A DNA stretch of 8,789 nt, taken from the NCBI GenBank assembly GCA_021779635.1, contig JAJYAH010000251.1, positions 1 through 8,789 of the forward strand. Reading direction: 5' to 3'. Under the pieces are notes generated by a model that was given only the letters and a program-made list of their open reading frames with translations, did not search any database and had not been told where the DNA came from. Made by a program: the position numbers and the translations under genes. Positions 1 through 7,202 of the stretch are shown here, in pieces. Origin of the DNA: Pseudomonadota bacterium. Lineage in GTDB: Bacteria > Pseudomonadota > Alphaproteobacteria > Rhizobiales > Xanthobacteraceae. Positions within the stretch are counted from its first letter, which is position 1. Each line of letters starts with the position of its first letter.

Positions 1-640
1 CGAATGCCCGCAACACCATTAACTAGTTATCAAAACGATCCAGGTCGAGCAACCGTTATCACCGAACCGTGCTAATTTTCAATGTACATAAACTCCTCGC
101 GCCACAGCTTCCCCCACGGAGTCCGTTTTTATAATAATGCGCCGCTACGAAAGATTTTGTTGCGTCACAAAAAACCGACCGAATCGCGACGGCGAGACAG
201 CGGAGCGCCGACCTGCGGGCAGAGAGATTTCGTGACGCCCCACCTTTCTGCCATCAATGACTCTGCGCTGGCATCTCTTGGGCCCGCAACTGACGGGACC
301 GGCGCAGTGAGCTTATCCACGCAGCGGGGTTTCGTGCCAAGACCGATGCTCCTCGCAAGAAACGAGCCGCGCTCAGGGTAATGCGGCGCCACCATCGGCT
401 CGGACGGGTCGACCTTCCAGTGTTCGCAGCCGTGCGCTGCCTTCAACTCGCGGGAGGCTGATAGGTCGCTTCGATTTGCCGCGAGGCCGCCGGCTTAAAC
501 TCTCGCAACCTGCGTGTCCTCCGTCGGGACTAACGAATTACTAACGCAGTGATGACGATGCTCTCCCGTTCTGAATTCCATCTTGTCCACGCAATCGTAG
601 GGACGACGCGTCCCAGCGTTTTGCCCCGTGTCGACGATCT
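1..640. other. Left flank without a supportable gene
   Basis: I see no convincing gene here. Open frames exist on both strands (for example 82-381 plus and 165-446 minus, the latter with a TTG start), but none has a recognisable family motif or a good ribosome binding site, and they overlap each other. The first 150 bases are AT-richer than the rest. They contain a perfect 10-base palindrome TAACTAGTTA (20-29) and an isolated TATAAT (130-135) with no convincing -35 partner. A direct repeat of ACTAACG at 529-546 is listed separately. This could be an intergenic region or decayed coding DNA. Confidence 0.5.
529..546. repeat. Direct repeat ACTAACG x2, candidate operator
   Basis: ACTAACG occurs at 529-535 and again at 540-546, separated by AATT, giving an 11-base period (about one helical turn). 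It lies roughly 107-124 bases upstream of the GrlR-like gene at 653. The core TAACG also recurs in the region upstream of the second copy of that gene (7159-7202). A role as a regulator binding site is inference: a five-base core is common by chance. Confidence 0.3.
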
Positions 641-652
641 GGGAGAACGGAG

Positions 653-1294
653 ATGCTGGACGGCCTATGTAAGATTGATTTCGCCGACGACCGCGGGTTT
701 CGTGCTCGTGGATCAGTGTCTCTCCGCAACGGTCGCGTATGCGGTGATAGCGACACCGCCGAAATCGAGGGCACTTACGGGGAGCGCGGCGACGGCACAT
801 TGGCTGCGCTTGGTGTCGTGCTTAACTGCAAAGATCGGCGAAGTGAGCCGAGCGGGCCACCAGTAGGTCTACGGGCCCAAGCATTGGCGGCGAGTGTCGT
901 CATCTCGGCGTCAGGCGTCGACCAGTCCGAAGCTGAACGTCATGCCAATATTCGTTTGGAACAGCGAGACGCCATCGACAGGTGCCAGGTCCGCTTACGA
1001 CTGACCGCGCCTCCCTTGAGTGACGCGCGGACAGGTCAGGGACGGCCCCTCGACGCTGTGAAGGCGGTGCACTCGGCAATGACTCGGTCGAGCGCCGGCA
1101 GCCGCTCGCGAACCGGCGTCTTGAGAGCCGACTGCTGCAAGGCGCAGTTGCCGAGTGGCGCACTTGCGAGCACGAGAAAGCCGCGCGGTTCAAATGCGCG
1201 GGGACCCAGTCTCACCGATCGCCGCTCGCCTTGGCCGAAGGTGGCCCCCGCGCCGACGGCCACGGTCGTGCCGCCCGGCCGCGAACCAATCTAG
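653..1294 (+). CDS. GrlR-like regulatory protein, left copy
   Basis: This 213-residue protein has an N-terminal domain that resembles the GrlR family, named after the small beta-barrel regulator of enterobacterial type III secretion. The family opens with an M-x-x-G-L-W-x-V-x-F type strand, followed by a G-D turn and a G-x-Y strand. Here it starts MLDGLCKIDF, then GD at residues 31-32 and EGTY at 39-42. Residues 1-105 align without a net gap to the protein encoded at 7079-6453, with roughly 40% identity by hand count; the block SASGVD (85-90) and IRLE (100-103) are identical. The family's aromatic residue at position 6 is Cys here but Trp in the other copy. After about residue 115 the protein becomes a Ser/Pro/Arg-rich tail with no match to its paralogue, which may be disordered or frame-shifted. 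The start is supported by GGAG at 642-645, seven bases before ATG. It is followed 24 bases later by the membrane miniprotein, so the two probably form an operon. Its regulatory role is family inference. Confidence 0.65.
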   Translation: MLDGLCKIDFADDRGFRARGSVSLRNGRVCGDSDTAEIEGTYGERGDGTLAALGVVLNCKDRRSEPSGPPVGLRAQALAASVVISASGVDQSEAERHANIRLEQRDAIDRCQVRLRLTAPPLSDARTGQGRPLDAVKAVHSAMTRSSAGSRSRTGVLRADCCKAQLPSGALASTRKPRGSNARGPSLTDRRSPWPKVAPAPTATVVPPGREPI

Positions 1295-1318
1295 CAAAAG
1301 ACGACTCGCGGAGGCCTC

Positions 1319-1531
1319 ATGCGCGACAGTCTCCCAATGCCCAACCACTGGGATACGCTATCCCGGAGATCAGGAGCCCCTATCGACATTGCCGATGAAG
1401 GCGATGCGCGAGGTTCCGGCGTCCATGGCGTAGGAGCGTTCCCATTCGACACCGCATTCCCTCTCGTCATTCTTCTGTCGTTGACTGCGTGGGTTCTCGT
1501 TTTGACAGTGGTTTTATGGCTTTCCCTGTAA
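1319..1531 (+). CDS. Tail-anchored membrane miniprotein, left copy
   Basis: This 70-residue protein has a polar, acidic N-terminal part and one hydrophobic segment at the very C-terminus, residues about 46-70 (AFPLVILLSLTAWVLVLTVV and on to the end). That is the layout of a tail-anchored single-pass inner-membrane protein. I do not recognise a named family. The hydrophobic segment matches the protein encoded at 6419-6213 in the pattern AFPL-x-IL-x-SL-x-x-W-x-x-x-LTVVLWL, while the first 40 residues barely align. The start at 1319 has GGAGG at 1310-1314, four bases upstream; a second Met at 1337 has no such site. It sits 24 bases after the GrlR-like gene and 70 bases before the beta-propeller gene. 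The conserved pairing suggests a joint function, but no activity can be read from the sequence. Confidence 0.75.
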   Translation: MRDSLPMPNHWDTLSRRSGAPIDIADEGDARGSGVHGVGAFPFDTAFPLVILLSLTAWVLVLTVVLWLSL

Positions 1532-1601
1532 ATGGCGACGGTCGGTCAGCTCGCGCTGCCAAAGTTAGCTGAGCTCACTCTCGCCTAATCCCGGACGCAA
1601 A

Positions 1602-2489
1602 ATGACGCGCGTATTAGCCACATTCTGCAACCAAGACTGCGCACGCCTCGCCGTCGTCGATCCTTCCGGCGTGATCCATTGCCAAACACTGCCCTCCGGA
1701 AGGATACCTGCTAACGTCAGGGGAATTTCCGGTGGAGCTGTCCAAGGGGACAAGTTCATCGCCGCTCTTCAATGCGCAACGCCGGCGCTCGTTGTCTGCT
1801 CGCGCGACCTTGAACCTGAGCTCGTCATTCCGATGCCTTGCTGCGACGATCTACATGGACTGGCGCCAGTCCGTGACGCTGTGCTCGTGATCTCGACAGG
1901 CACAAACGAGGTATACCGTGTCGAGGTTGCGGCAGAACCGAGGATATCGCTCTTTTGGTCGGAAACAGACGACCGAGGCGACACGGTACATCTGAATGAC
2001 ATCGCAGTCGGTCCTGAGGGCATCGTATTCAGCGCTTTCGGACGCCGCCGCGCCAACCAGATGCGCTGCGGCCAAGTGTTCAAGGTTCACCCCCGCGAGG
2101 TCATCCTCGAAGGACTTCGAGAGCCGCATAGCCCGCAGTGGTCGAAAGGGGATTTGTTCGTTCTCGAATCGGGTTCGGGCGACTTGGTGCGGCTGACGCC
2201 TGGCGCGCACCCCGAACGCCTATTCACAATCCGCGGCTATACACGCGGCTTGCTGGTCTCGCAGACGCATTTCGTGGTCGGCGTCTCTGGTTACCGCCAT
2301 CGCTCGCGCAATGTAGGTCTTGGTGAAGGTCGGACACGCCCTTTCGATCCGCTGACTCCGCTAGCCGAGGACGTTTCTGGGCTCGTCTTCCTGCCGCGGA
2401 CGGCGCAAGGCCGAGTAGCTCCCGAGGGCGCCAGCTTCGTTGATACCTCCAATATCGGGCCAGAAATTTATGCGGTCGTGCCATGGTGA
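1602..2489 (+). CDS. TIGR03032/DUF4915-like beta-propeller protein
   Basis: This 295-residue protein is built of repeated short beta-strand blocks, as in a beta-propeller. It resembles the TIGR03032/DUF4915 group, uncharacterised proteins often found near glycosyltransferases or sulfotransferases. Supporting motifs are HLNDIAV (130-136), EPHSPQWSKGDLFVLESGSG (174-193), where the family carries a P-H-S-P-x-W signature and a 'VLNSG' type strand, and IRGYTRGL (210-217), matching the family's G-x-T-R-G-L. No signal peptide or membrane helix is visible, so it is probably cytoplasmic. The ribosome binding site is weak (GGACG shortly before ATG). The gene ends seven bases before the start of the large glycosyltransferase, so the two are very likely cotranscribed and functionally linked in cell-surface glycan production. 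An SMP-30-like sugar-lactone enzyme is an alternative, but I see no clear metal-site pattern. Its biochemical role is unknown. Confidence 0.7.
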   Translation: MTRVLATFCNQDCARLAVVDPSGVIHCQTLPSGRIPANVRGISGGAVQGDKFIAALQCATPALVVCSRDLEPELVIPMPCCDDLHGLAPVRDAVLVISTGTNEVYRVEVAAEPRISLFWSETDDRGDTVHLNDIAVGPEGIVFSAFGRRRANQMRCGQVFKVHPREVILEGLREPHSPQWSKGDLFVLESGSGDLVRLTPGAHPERLFTIRGYTRGLLVSQTHFVVGVSGYRHRSRNVGLGEGRTRPFDPLTPLAEDVSGLVFLPRTAQGRVAPEGASFVDTSNIGPEIYAVVPW

Positions 2490-2496
2490 GAGCGGC

Positions 2497-5400
2497 ATGA
2501 GTTCAGGCGACGTCACCGCCTCCCCTGAGGCGCGCTCTGGCCGCGCTGCGATCCAAATTATTGGGCTCGAACTGCGACAAAGCCGAAACGGGTCGTTGGT
2601 TATCGAATTGACCGGCCAGTTACGGAACGTCGGCACCTGCGAAATCCGATTTCACCGGCCTACGAGTTTTCCGTTGACTCTCGGGGTACTCGTTTTCGAG
2701 AGCCGGGTGCTCAGTGCCTGCGGCGACCCGGAGCAGTTCAATTTGGTCGCCGAAGGCCGACCCACTCTCGGTCTCGAGCGACTGCCCGCCGGTCACAGCT
2801 GCGATTTCTTCGGGACCGTGGTCTTCGCAGACGCATTCCCGAAGAAATCCCGGTGGCTTGTGTCCCTCGTCGCCGAACGGTTGGCATGGTTGCCGAACTC
2901 GACTGGGGACTTCCAGGTTTTCGATGTCTACGTTGATCCAGGTGGTGAACTACGAGCGACGCCAATAGACATGCGTACGCTCGCAGCTCGGCGTGCTGAT
3001 GGGGAAGCGCGACGAGTGGCCGACGCAATGGATGTCGCGCACTACGCTAAACAATTCCCTGCGGTAAAAATCGATGAGAGTGCGGTTCACTACGCAGCCG
3101 CCGGCTTTCTCTCCTTTGGCGATCCCACCCCACGCTTTCGCACCTATGACTATTTGGCCCTGAACCCTGGACTGATGGTCGAAAGCATTAACCCGTTCCT
3201 TCATTGCCTGAGTGAGCCCGACTGCCAAGGTGCCTCGCCGCCGATCGACTGGTCGCAGATCGATGCTGCCTTCGCCGCTCCGGGACCAACGACGGCCGAT
3301 CCGCCAACGCGATCGGCGGAGACCTTGTCCGCGGGCGCTGATGAACGCACGGAAATCGCCTTGGTCGGCCCCGAGTTCGATTGGGAATATTATCGTCGCA
3401 CCTACGAGGATATAGCGGCTAACAACATCCACCCTGTTGAGCATTATTGCTTGTTCGGGTGGCGCGAAGGCCGCGACCCGGCGCCGTGGTTCTCCACCCG
3501 CCGCTATCTCGCAGCGCATGAGGACGTCCGGCGCGCGGGGATCAACCCATTCCTCCACTATCTAACCCGCGGCCGTAAGGAAGGGCGCCGCACGTGGCCA
3601 GTACAGCTCGTCGGTCCGACCTCCCTACTAATTAACCCGGAAGCCCGGCTGGTGACCGACCCGAGCCTGCGTAGCCTGATCGAGGTCGCGTCGAGCCGCC
3701 CGCCAGAGCCCGCTGAAGGGTATCGGGCATTGGCGCGCCACCAAACCGAGAGCGGCCTCATTATTCACTGGGTAATTCCCGATTTCACGATCGGCAGTGG
3801 AGGCCATACCACAATTTTTCGGATGGTGCGCTTCCTTGAGCAGAGCGGGCATCGCTGCCATATCTGGCTAATGGACCTGCATCTCTCAGGGTCCATAGAG
3901 CAAGCCTACGATAATATCATTCGAGCGTTCCCCACTATTGGCGCGCCCCTGCACCTGGTCGCTGACGGTCTTGCCGAAGCCTGCGGGGATGCGCTTGTTG
4001 CCACAGGGTGGGACACCGTTCCGGTCGCCGCAACGCTCGGCCAATTCGCCGAGCGGTTCTACTTCGTCCAGGACTACGAACCAAGTTTCTTCGCCGCCGG
4101 CAGCTACTCGCTGGCCGCGGAGACGACGTACGCTTACTACCGGCTCAACTGCATCTGCGCGAGCCCCTGGCTCGCCGACCTGATGCGCGAGCGTTATAAG
4201 CTTTGGGCGCGGCATTTTTGGCTCGCCTACGACACGGACATTTATCATCCGGCCACTCCCGAAGGTCGGCAAGAGCGCCGGGCAGCCAACCGGGTCGCCA
4301 TCTATGCGCGCACCGGGACCCCGCGGCGGGCGGTAGAACTCGTCCTCCTTGGCCTTGAGTCGCTCAGCGCCCAGGGCTTTCGATTCGAGGCACATTTCTT
4401 TGGAGCTGATCTAGAGTTTATCGAGGCACCGTTCCCCGCAACTTCGCACGGGGTTCTTCGTCCCGCACAACTTGCCGAACTCTATCGTGATTGCGACCTC
4501 GGAATTTGCTTCTCCGCAACCAACTACTCCCTTGTGCCTCAGGAGATGATGGCTTGCGGCCTGCCCGTTCTCGAACTCGATGGAGACAGCACCCGCCACA
4601 TTTTTCCGGAAGGTGTTGTGCTATTCAGCCCGCCGCATCCGGTGGAAATTGCCGCCTCAATCCGAGGGGCATTGTCCTCGCCGGACCTCCTCGCCCGTAC
4701 GGCCGCCCGCGCGTTGGAATGGGTTTCGCAGTTCTCGTGGGAAAAGGCCGGTGCTGACGTGGAGCGTGCCATCACGGATAAACTCGGCTTGACCGAAACC
4801 GTTGCTCGCGCCCGCCGCTCCGGGGCGGGCAAGCATTCCGTGAAAGCATCGGTCTGCATACCGACCCTTAATGGGGGCCCCTTGCTGCTTAAAGTCGTCA
4901 ACCGCGTCCTCGAACAAACGGCCCCTTGGGGCTTTGAGTTGCTGATCATGGACAGCACCTCCGACGACGGCTCCATCGAGCGCCTACCCAAACATCCGGC
5001 GCTGCGCGTAGAGCGGATCGAGCGTCGAAGCTTTCAGCACGGGCGAACCCGTAACATGCTCGCGGACCGGGCGCGGGGAGAATACATAGCGTTCTTGACG
5101 CAGGACGCCCTGCCGCTAGATCATACATGGCTCTATAACTTCGTTACGGTTCTCGCCCATTTTCCCGATGCTGCAGGCGCCTTTGGACGCCACTACGCCT
5201 GGCCGGAAGCCAGTCCCTTCACTCGGCGCGACGTGAACAGCGGCTTTGAGGCGTTCGGCGCGGATCATCTCCGCCTCACGCGAGATACTGATCCCAAACG
5301 ATATGAAAACGGCGACATCGGTTGGCGCCAGCGTTTGCACTTCTTCAGCGACAACAACGCTCTGCTGCGGCGCGCAGTCTGGGAGAAAATACCCTACCCG

Positions 5401-5757
5401 GACGTGGATTTCGGCGAGGACCAGGTCTGGGCCGATCGGATCATCGCCGCCGGCTACGCCAAGGTTTATGTGCCTAGTGCGGCCGTCTTCCACTCTCACG
5501 ACTACACGCCGGACGAAACACGCAAGCGCATGCGCGTCGAAGCAGACTTTTTCCGAGCGAACTTTGGGTATGTACTGTATGACCCAAATACGCCGTTCGA
5601 GGAACAAGTCGCCCGTATGAACACAGGTGACCGCGCCTGGGGCAGGAAAAATTCCGTTTCCGAAAATGAGATCGATGCAAGGTGCCAGCAGAACCTAGCT
5701 CGCATGCTTGGCTACCGCGACAGTTACGAAGCTCATCTCGTCTCAGCCGCAGCCTGA
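2497..5757 (+). CDS. Multidomain glycosyltransferase (GT4 + GT2), WsaF-like
   Basis: This 1086-residue protein appears to carry two sugar-transfer domains. Residues about 13-150 look like a beta-sandwich with no catalytic motif. Residues about 182-364 contain repeats of the kind seen in rhamnan-synthesis and related transferases: HYAAAG (198-203), INPFLHC (231-237), HPVEHYCLFGWREGRDP (312-328) and INPFLHYLTRGRKEGR (349-364). Residues about 420-760 form a GT4 domain resembling the rhamnosyltransferase WsaF, with a GSGGH nucleotide-binding loop (433-437), FVQDYEP (523-529) and the C-terminal VPQEMMACGLPVLEL (680-694). Residues about 783-1035 form a GT2 domain with SVCIPTLNGG, MDSTSDDG (818-825), HGRTRNM (848-854), FLTQDA (866-871) and FGEDQVWADR (972-981). 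It is probably cytoplasmic or membrane-associated and adds consecutive sugars, perhaps rhamnose, to a capsule, O-antigen or protein glycan. An upstream ATG at 2440 would overlap the preceding gene by 50 bases; ATG 2497 follows its stop by seven bases, with GGTGAGAG just upstream, so I prefer it. Donor and acceptor cannot be read from the sequence. Confidence 0.9.
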   Translation: MSSGDVTASPEARSGRAAIQIIGLELRQSRNGSLVIELTGQLRNVGTCEIRFHRPTSFPLTLGVLVFESRVLSACGDPEQFNLVAEGRPTLGLERLPAGHSCDFFGTVVFADAFPKKSRWLVSLVAERLAWLPNSTGDFQVFDVYVDPGGELRATPIDMRTLAARRADGEARRVADAMDVAHYAKQFPAVKIDESAVHYAAAGFLSFGDPTPRFRTYDYLALNPGLMVESINPFLHCLSEPDCQGASPPIDWSQIDAAFAAPGPTTADPPTRSAETLSAGADERTEIALVGPEFDWEYYRRTYEDIAANNIHPVEHYCLFGWREGRDPAPWFSTRRYLAAHEDVRRAGINPFLHYLTRGRKEGRRTWPVQLVGPTSLLINPEARLVTDPSLRSLIEVASSRPPEPAEGYRALARHQTESGLIIHWVIPDFTIGSGGHTTIFRMVRFLEQSGHRCHIWLMDLHLSGSIEQAYDNIIRAFPTIGAPLHLVADGLAEACGDALVATGWDTVPVAATLGQFAERFYFVQDYEPSFFAAGSYSLAAETTYAYYRLNCICASPWLADLMRERYKLWARHFWLAYDTDIYHPATPEGRQERRAANRVAIYARTGTPRRAVELVLLGLESLSAQGFRFEAHFFGADLEFIEAPFPATSHGVLRPAQLAELYRDCDLGICFSATNYSLVPQEMMACGLPVLELDGDSTRHIFPEGVVLFSPPHPVEIAASIRGALSSPDLLARTAARALEWVSQFSWEKAGADVERAITDKLGLTETVARARRSGAGKHSVKASVCIPTLNGGPLLLKVVNRVLEQTAPWGFELLIMDSTSDDGSIERLPKHPALRVERIERRSFQHGRTRNMLADRARGEYIAFLTQDALPLDHTWLYNFVTVLAHFPDAAGAFGRHYAWPEASPFTRRDVNSGFEAFGADHLRLTRDTDPKRYENGDIGWRQRLHFFSDNNALLRRAVWEKIPYPDVDFGEDQVWADRIIAAGYAKVYVPSAAVFHSHDYTPDETRKRMRVEADFFRANFGYVLYDPNTPFEEQVARMNTGDRAWGRKNSVSENEIDARCQQNLARMLGYRDSYEAHLVSAAA

Positions 5758-6212
5758 TCAGTGAATACTCCCTACCCATTATTGGAGTTCCGGAGGGCAG
5801 AGTTTTCCGGGTGCGGGTCAGAGGGTCCGGAACCCAGAACCTGCGACGGAGCCGTCGGAGAGGGGGCGCTTCGATCGGCGTCGGTTGCCTGCTTGCGGCA
5901 CCGCCATCGGTGATCGGCTCCCGGGACGCGCGCCTGCGCTCATCGCGGACCTCGCCGAACCGTTCGCCGCTCGCACTGGAGACAGACGGTCGTCCTATAG
6001 CTCAGCACCTGTCTCTCACGTTTGAATGGGCCGCCCCACCAGCAGTAACCGAGCCAACATACCGCCCCCGAACTGCCCCGCTGTCCCAACCCCCTCTTGG
6101 AACAGCGGGACAGCCGCCCGAATGGCGCTGGGTGTCGGTGCCGGTCACCCTCCCGGCAGGCGCCAATTTCGGGATCCACATGCGAGCCGTCTCATCCGCT
6201 TCGACACCCGCG
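5758..6212. other. Convergent intergenic region
   Basis: This 455-base gap lies between the 3' ends of the glycosyltransferase (plus) and the right-hand membrane miniprotein (minus). A plus-strand frame stays open through it (5682-6251), but it begins inside the glycosyltransferase gene, has no supported start and overlaps the miniprotein gene on the other strand. I do not call it as a gene. Small inverted repeats are present (TTCCGG with CCGGAA near 5806-5832; CGACGG/CCGTCG at 5844-5857), along with one strong hairpin at 6071-6115. The region may be decayed coding DNA. Confidence 0.5.
6071..6115 (-). terminator. Long stem-loop downstream of the right-hand module
   Basis: The arms CCCGCTGT (6077-6084) and ACAGCGGG (6102-6109) are perfect complements. 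The stem continues inward with CCAA (6086-6089) against TTGG (6097-6100) and outward with CTG (6073-6075) against CAG (6111-6113), around a seven-base loop (6090-6096). On the plus strand the positions 6085/6101 and 6076/6110 are C-A mismatches; in minus-strand RNA they become G-U pairs, and two more G-U pairs extend the stem to about 19 pairs. It lies about 100 bases beyond the stop of the minus-strand miniprotein gene. Neither side has a T-run, so a classical intrinsic terminator is not shown; a 3'-end stabiliser or bidirectional structure fits equally well. Confidence 0.5.
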
Positions 6213-6419
6213 TCAGTTCGCGATACCCACGAGCCACAGCACGACTGTTAGGATGATGGCCCAACACGATAGCGACATCAGAATAATCAGGGGGAATGCG
6301 ACGTTGGGCGGCAGCCTGCCTTCCTCATCGGTATCCAGCGCGAGATCTAGTTCTTCCTTATCGAAGATGAGGGATTGATCGACGACCGAACCATGGGGTT
6401 TATTGCGATAGAACGACAT
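6213..6419 (-). CDS. Tail-anchored membrane miniprotein, right copy
   Basis: This 68-residue protein has a hydrophilic N-terminus, an acidic stretch (LDLALDTDEEG, residues 24-34) and a single C-terminal transmembrane segment (about 41-65, beginning AFPLIILMSL). It is the paralogue of the protein at 1319-1531, sharing the pattern AFPL-x-IL-x-SL-x-x-W-x-x-x-LTVVLWL almost residue for residue in the membrane segment and little elsewhere. This copy has four further residues (GIAN region) after the helix. The start ATG at 6419 has only a weak purine-rich site (GAGAGA) upstream. It follows the GrlR-like gene by 33 bases and is probably cotranscribed with it. The family is unknown to me. The conserved helix with a variable outside part suggests helix-helix contact or targeting as the retained function. 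Confidence 0.75.
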   Translation of the reverse strand: MSFYRNKPHGSVVDQSLIFDKEELDLALDTDEEGRLPPNVAFPLIILMSLSCWAIILTVVLWLVGIAN

Positions 6420-6452
6420 GTTGCTGTCTCTCGATATAACCTCGTTGGTCCG

Positions 6453-7079
6453 CTACACACGGGCCTTGCCCACACGCGGATCAGCCGCGACGAGCACAGG
6501 AGATCGCCCGCAACGGCTCGGAGCATCAGGTCGTGGCATCGGCGCGGCCGCGATTGACTGATCGTGTGCCCAGTCCTGAACCTCGTGCGGCACCGGCGGC
6601 AAGGGAGAGGCTGCGTCGATAGACCCAGCCCGCGAGCCTCTCGCTACGGCCAGCGTGATCGCCGCAGCCTCCTGGTTCTCGGCCACGCCCGGTGAGGGCT
6701 CCCCAACGGCCGGTGTCTCGGCGACGGGCGCTCGCGCGTCGGCGCGATACGGCTCGACAAGGGCTCGTCGTTCCAGGCGGATATCCGCTCGGCGCCAGAC
6801 ATCGGATAGATCAACGCCAGAGGCGGATAGGGTGTGCGCGCCTAGCTGCCCCTGGACGTGCAGATAGACGCGCTCGTAGCCCCTGCCGTTGCCCGGCGAC
6901 GGACCGGCCAGCAAGACCTCAAGCGTCGCGAGGATCGCGTTGCCTTGCTCCTCATAGCTGCCAGCGATATTGATGGAATCGTCTCCGCGAAGAACGATGC
7001 CGTTGTGGAACAACACGAGCCCGGCGGCGCTCATGCCGCGCGTGTCGCTAATTTCGATCTTCCACAGGCCATCCAGCAT
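6453..7079 (-). CDS. GrlR-like regulatory protein, right copy
   Basis: This 208-residue protein carries the better preserved GrlR-like domain of the two copies: MLDGLWKIEI at the start, GDDS at 32-35, IAGSY at 38-42, and a final conserved strand around LSASGVDLSD and IRLERR (84-105). GrlR-family proteins are small beta-barrels, best known for binding and holding back a transcription activator; that role here is inference. Residues beyond about 115 form an Ala/Pro/Glu-rich tail of low complexity, probably disordered, unlike the tail of the left copy. The start has GGAG at 7087-7090, seven bases away. The 19 bases from this site into codon 3 match the left copy at 16 positions, so the duplication included the translation start. 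It heads a two-gene unit with the membrane miniprotein at 6419-6213. A palindrome-rich zone at 7159-7202 lies upstream and may control it. Confidence 0.7.
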   Translation of the reverse strand: MLDGLWKIEISDTRGMSAAGLVLFHNGIVLRGDDSINIAGSYEEQGNAILATLEVLLAGPSPGNGRGYERVYLHVQGQLGAHTLSASGVDLSDVWRRADIRLERRALVEPYRADARAPVAETPAVGEPSPGVAENQEAAAITLAVARGSRAGSIDAASPLPPVPHEVQDWAHDQSIAAAPMPRPDAPSRCGRSPVLVAADPRVGKARV

Positions 7080-7158
7080 CTAGCTTCTCCAAACCGTCTG
7101 ATCTCCAACGACTTGGCCAAACGGCCACCGATCATTCGAGAGGCGCGACTCGGGAACA

Positions 7159-7202
7159 ACGTTAACGTGCTATCGATGCGTTATCGTATCATCATCATAA
7201 CG
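7159..7202. promoter_or_regulatory. Palindromic operator-like zone upstream of right GrlR-like gene
   Basis: ACGTTAACGT (7159-7168) is a perfect ten-base palindrome. CGTTAT (7179-7184) and ATAACG (7197-7202) form a second inverted pair, 12 bases apart. TAACGTG occurs twice in direct orientation (7163-7169 and 7198-7204). The zone starts about 80 bases before the minus-strand start at 7079. A weak minus-strand promoter can be drawn with TTGTAC (7220-7215) and TATGAT (7199-7194), but the 15-base spacer is short. If that promoter is real, the inverted pair would overlap its -10 element, as a repressor site would. Confidence 0.35.

Noticed and set aside
130..135. TATAAT as a promoter element
   Set aside because: No -35 element lies at a suitable distance and no gene follows within 500 bases on the plus strand.
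165..446. 93-codon minus-strand frame in the left flank
   Set aside because: It has a TTG start without a clear binding site, no recognised motif and overlapping frames on the other strand. Codon use in its first half is plausible, so I leave it open but do not call it.
2440..2496. Upstream start of the glycosyltransferase at ATG 2440
   Set aside because: It would overlap the end of the beta-propeller gene by 50 bases with no ribosome binding site, while ATG 2497 sits just past the stop with a purine-rich site.
2950..3558. 202-codon minus-strand frame opposite the glycosyltransferase
   Set aside because: It lies fully antisense to clear glycosyltransferase repeats and has no motif of its own; long antisense frames are common in GC-rich genes.
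5998..6027. tRNA-like words TAGCTCAG and GTTTGAAT in the convergent gap
   Set aside because: They resemble a D-arm and a T-loop but lie only about 14 bases apart, with no anticodon arm between them and no complementary acceptor stem, so no tRNA can fold.
5682..6251. 189-codon plus-strand frame after the glycosyltransferase
   Set aside because: It starts inside the transferase gene, has no ribosome binding site at a later ATG, shows no recognisable domain, and overlaps the better supported minus-strand miniprotein gene. Its last third looks somewhat protein-like, so a decayed remnant remains possible.
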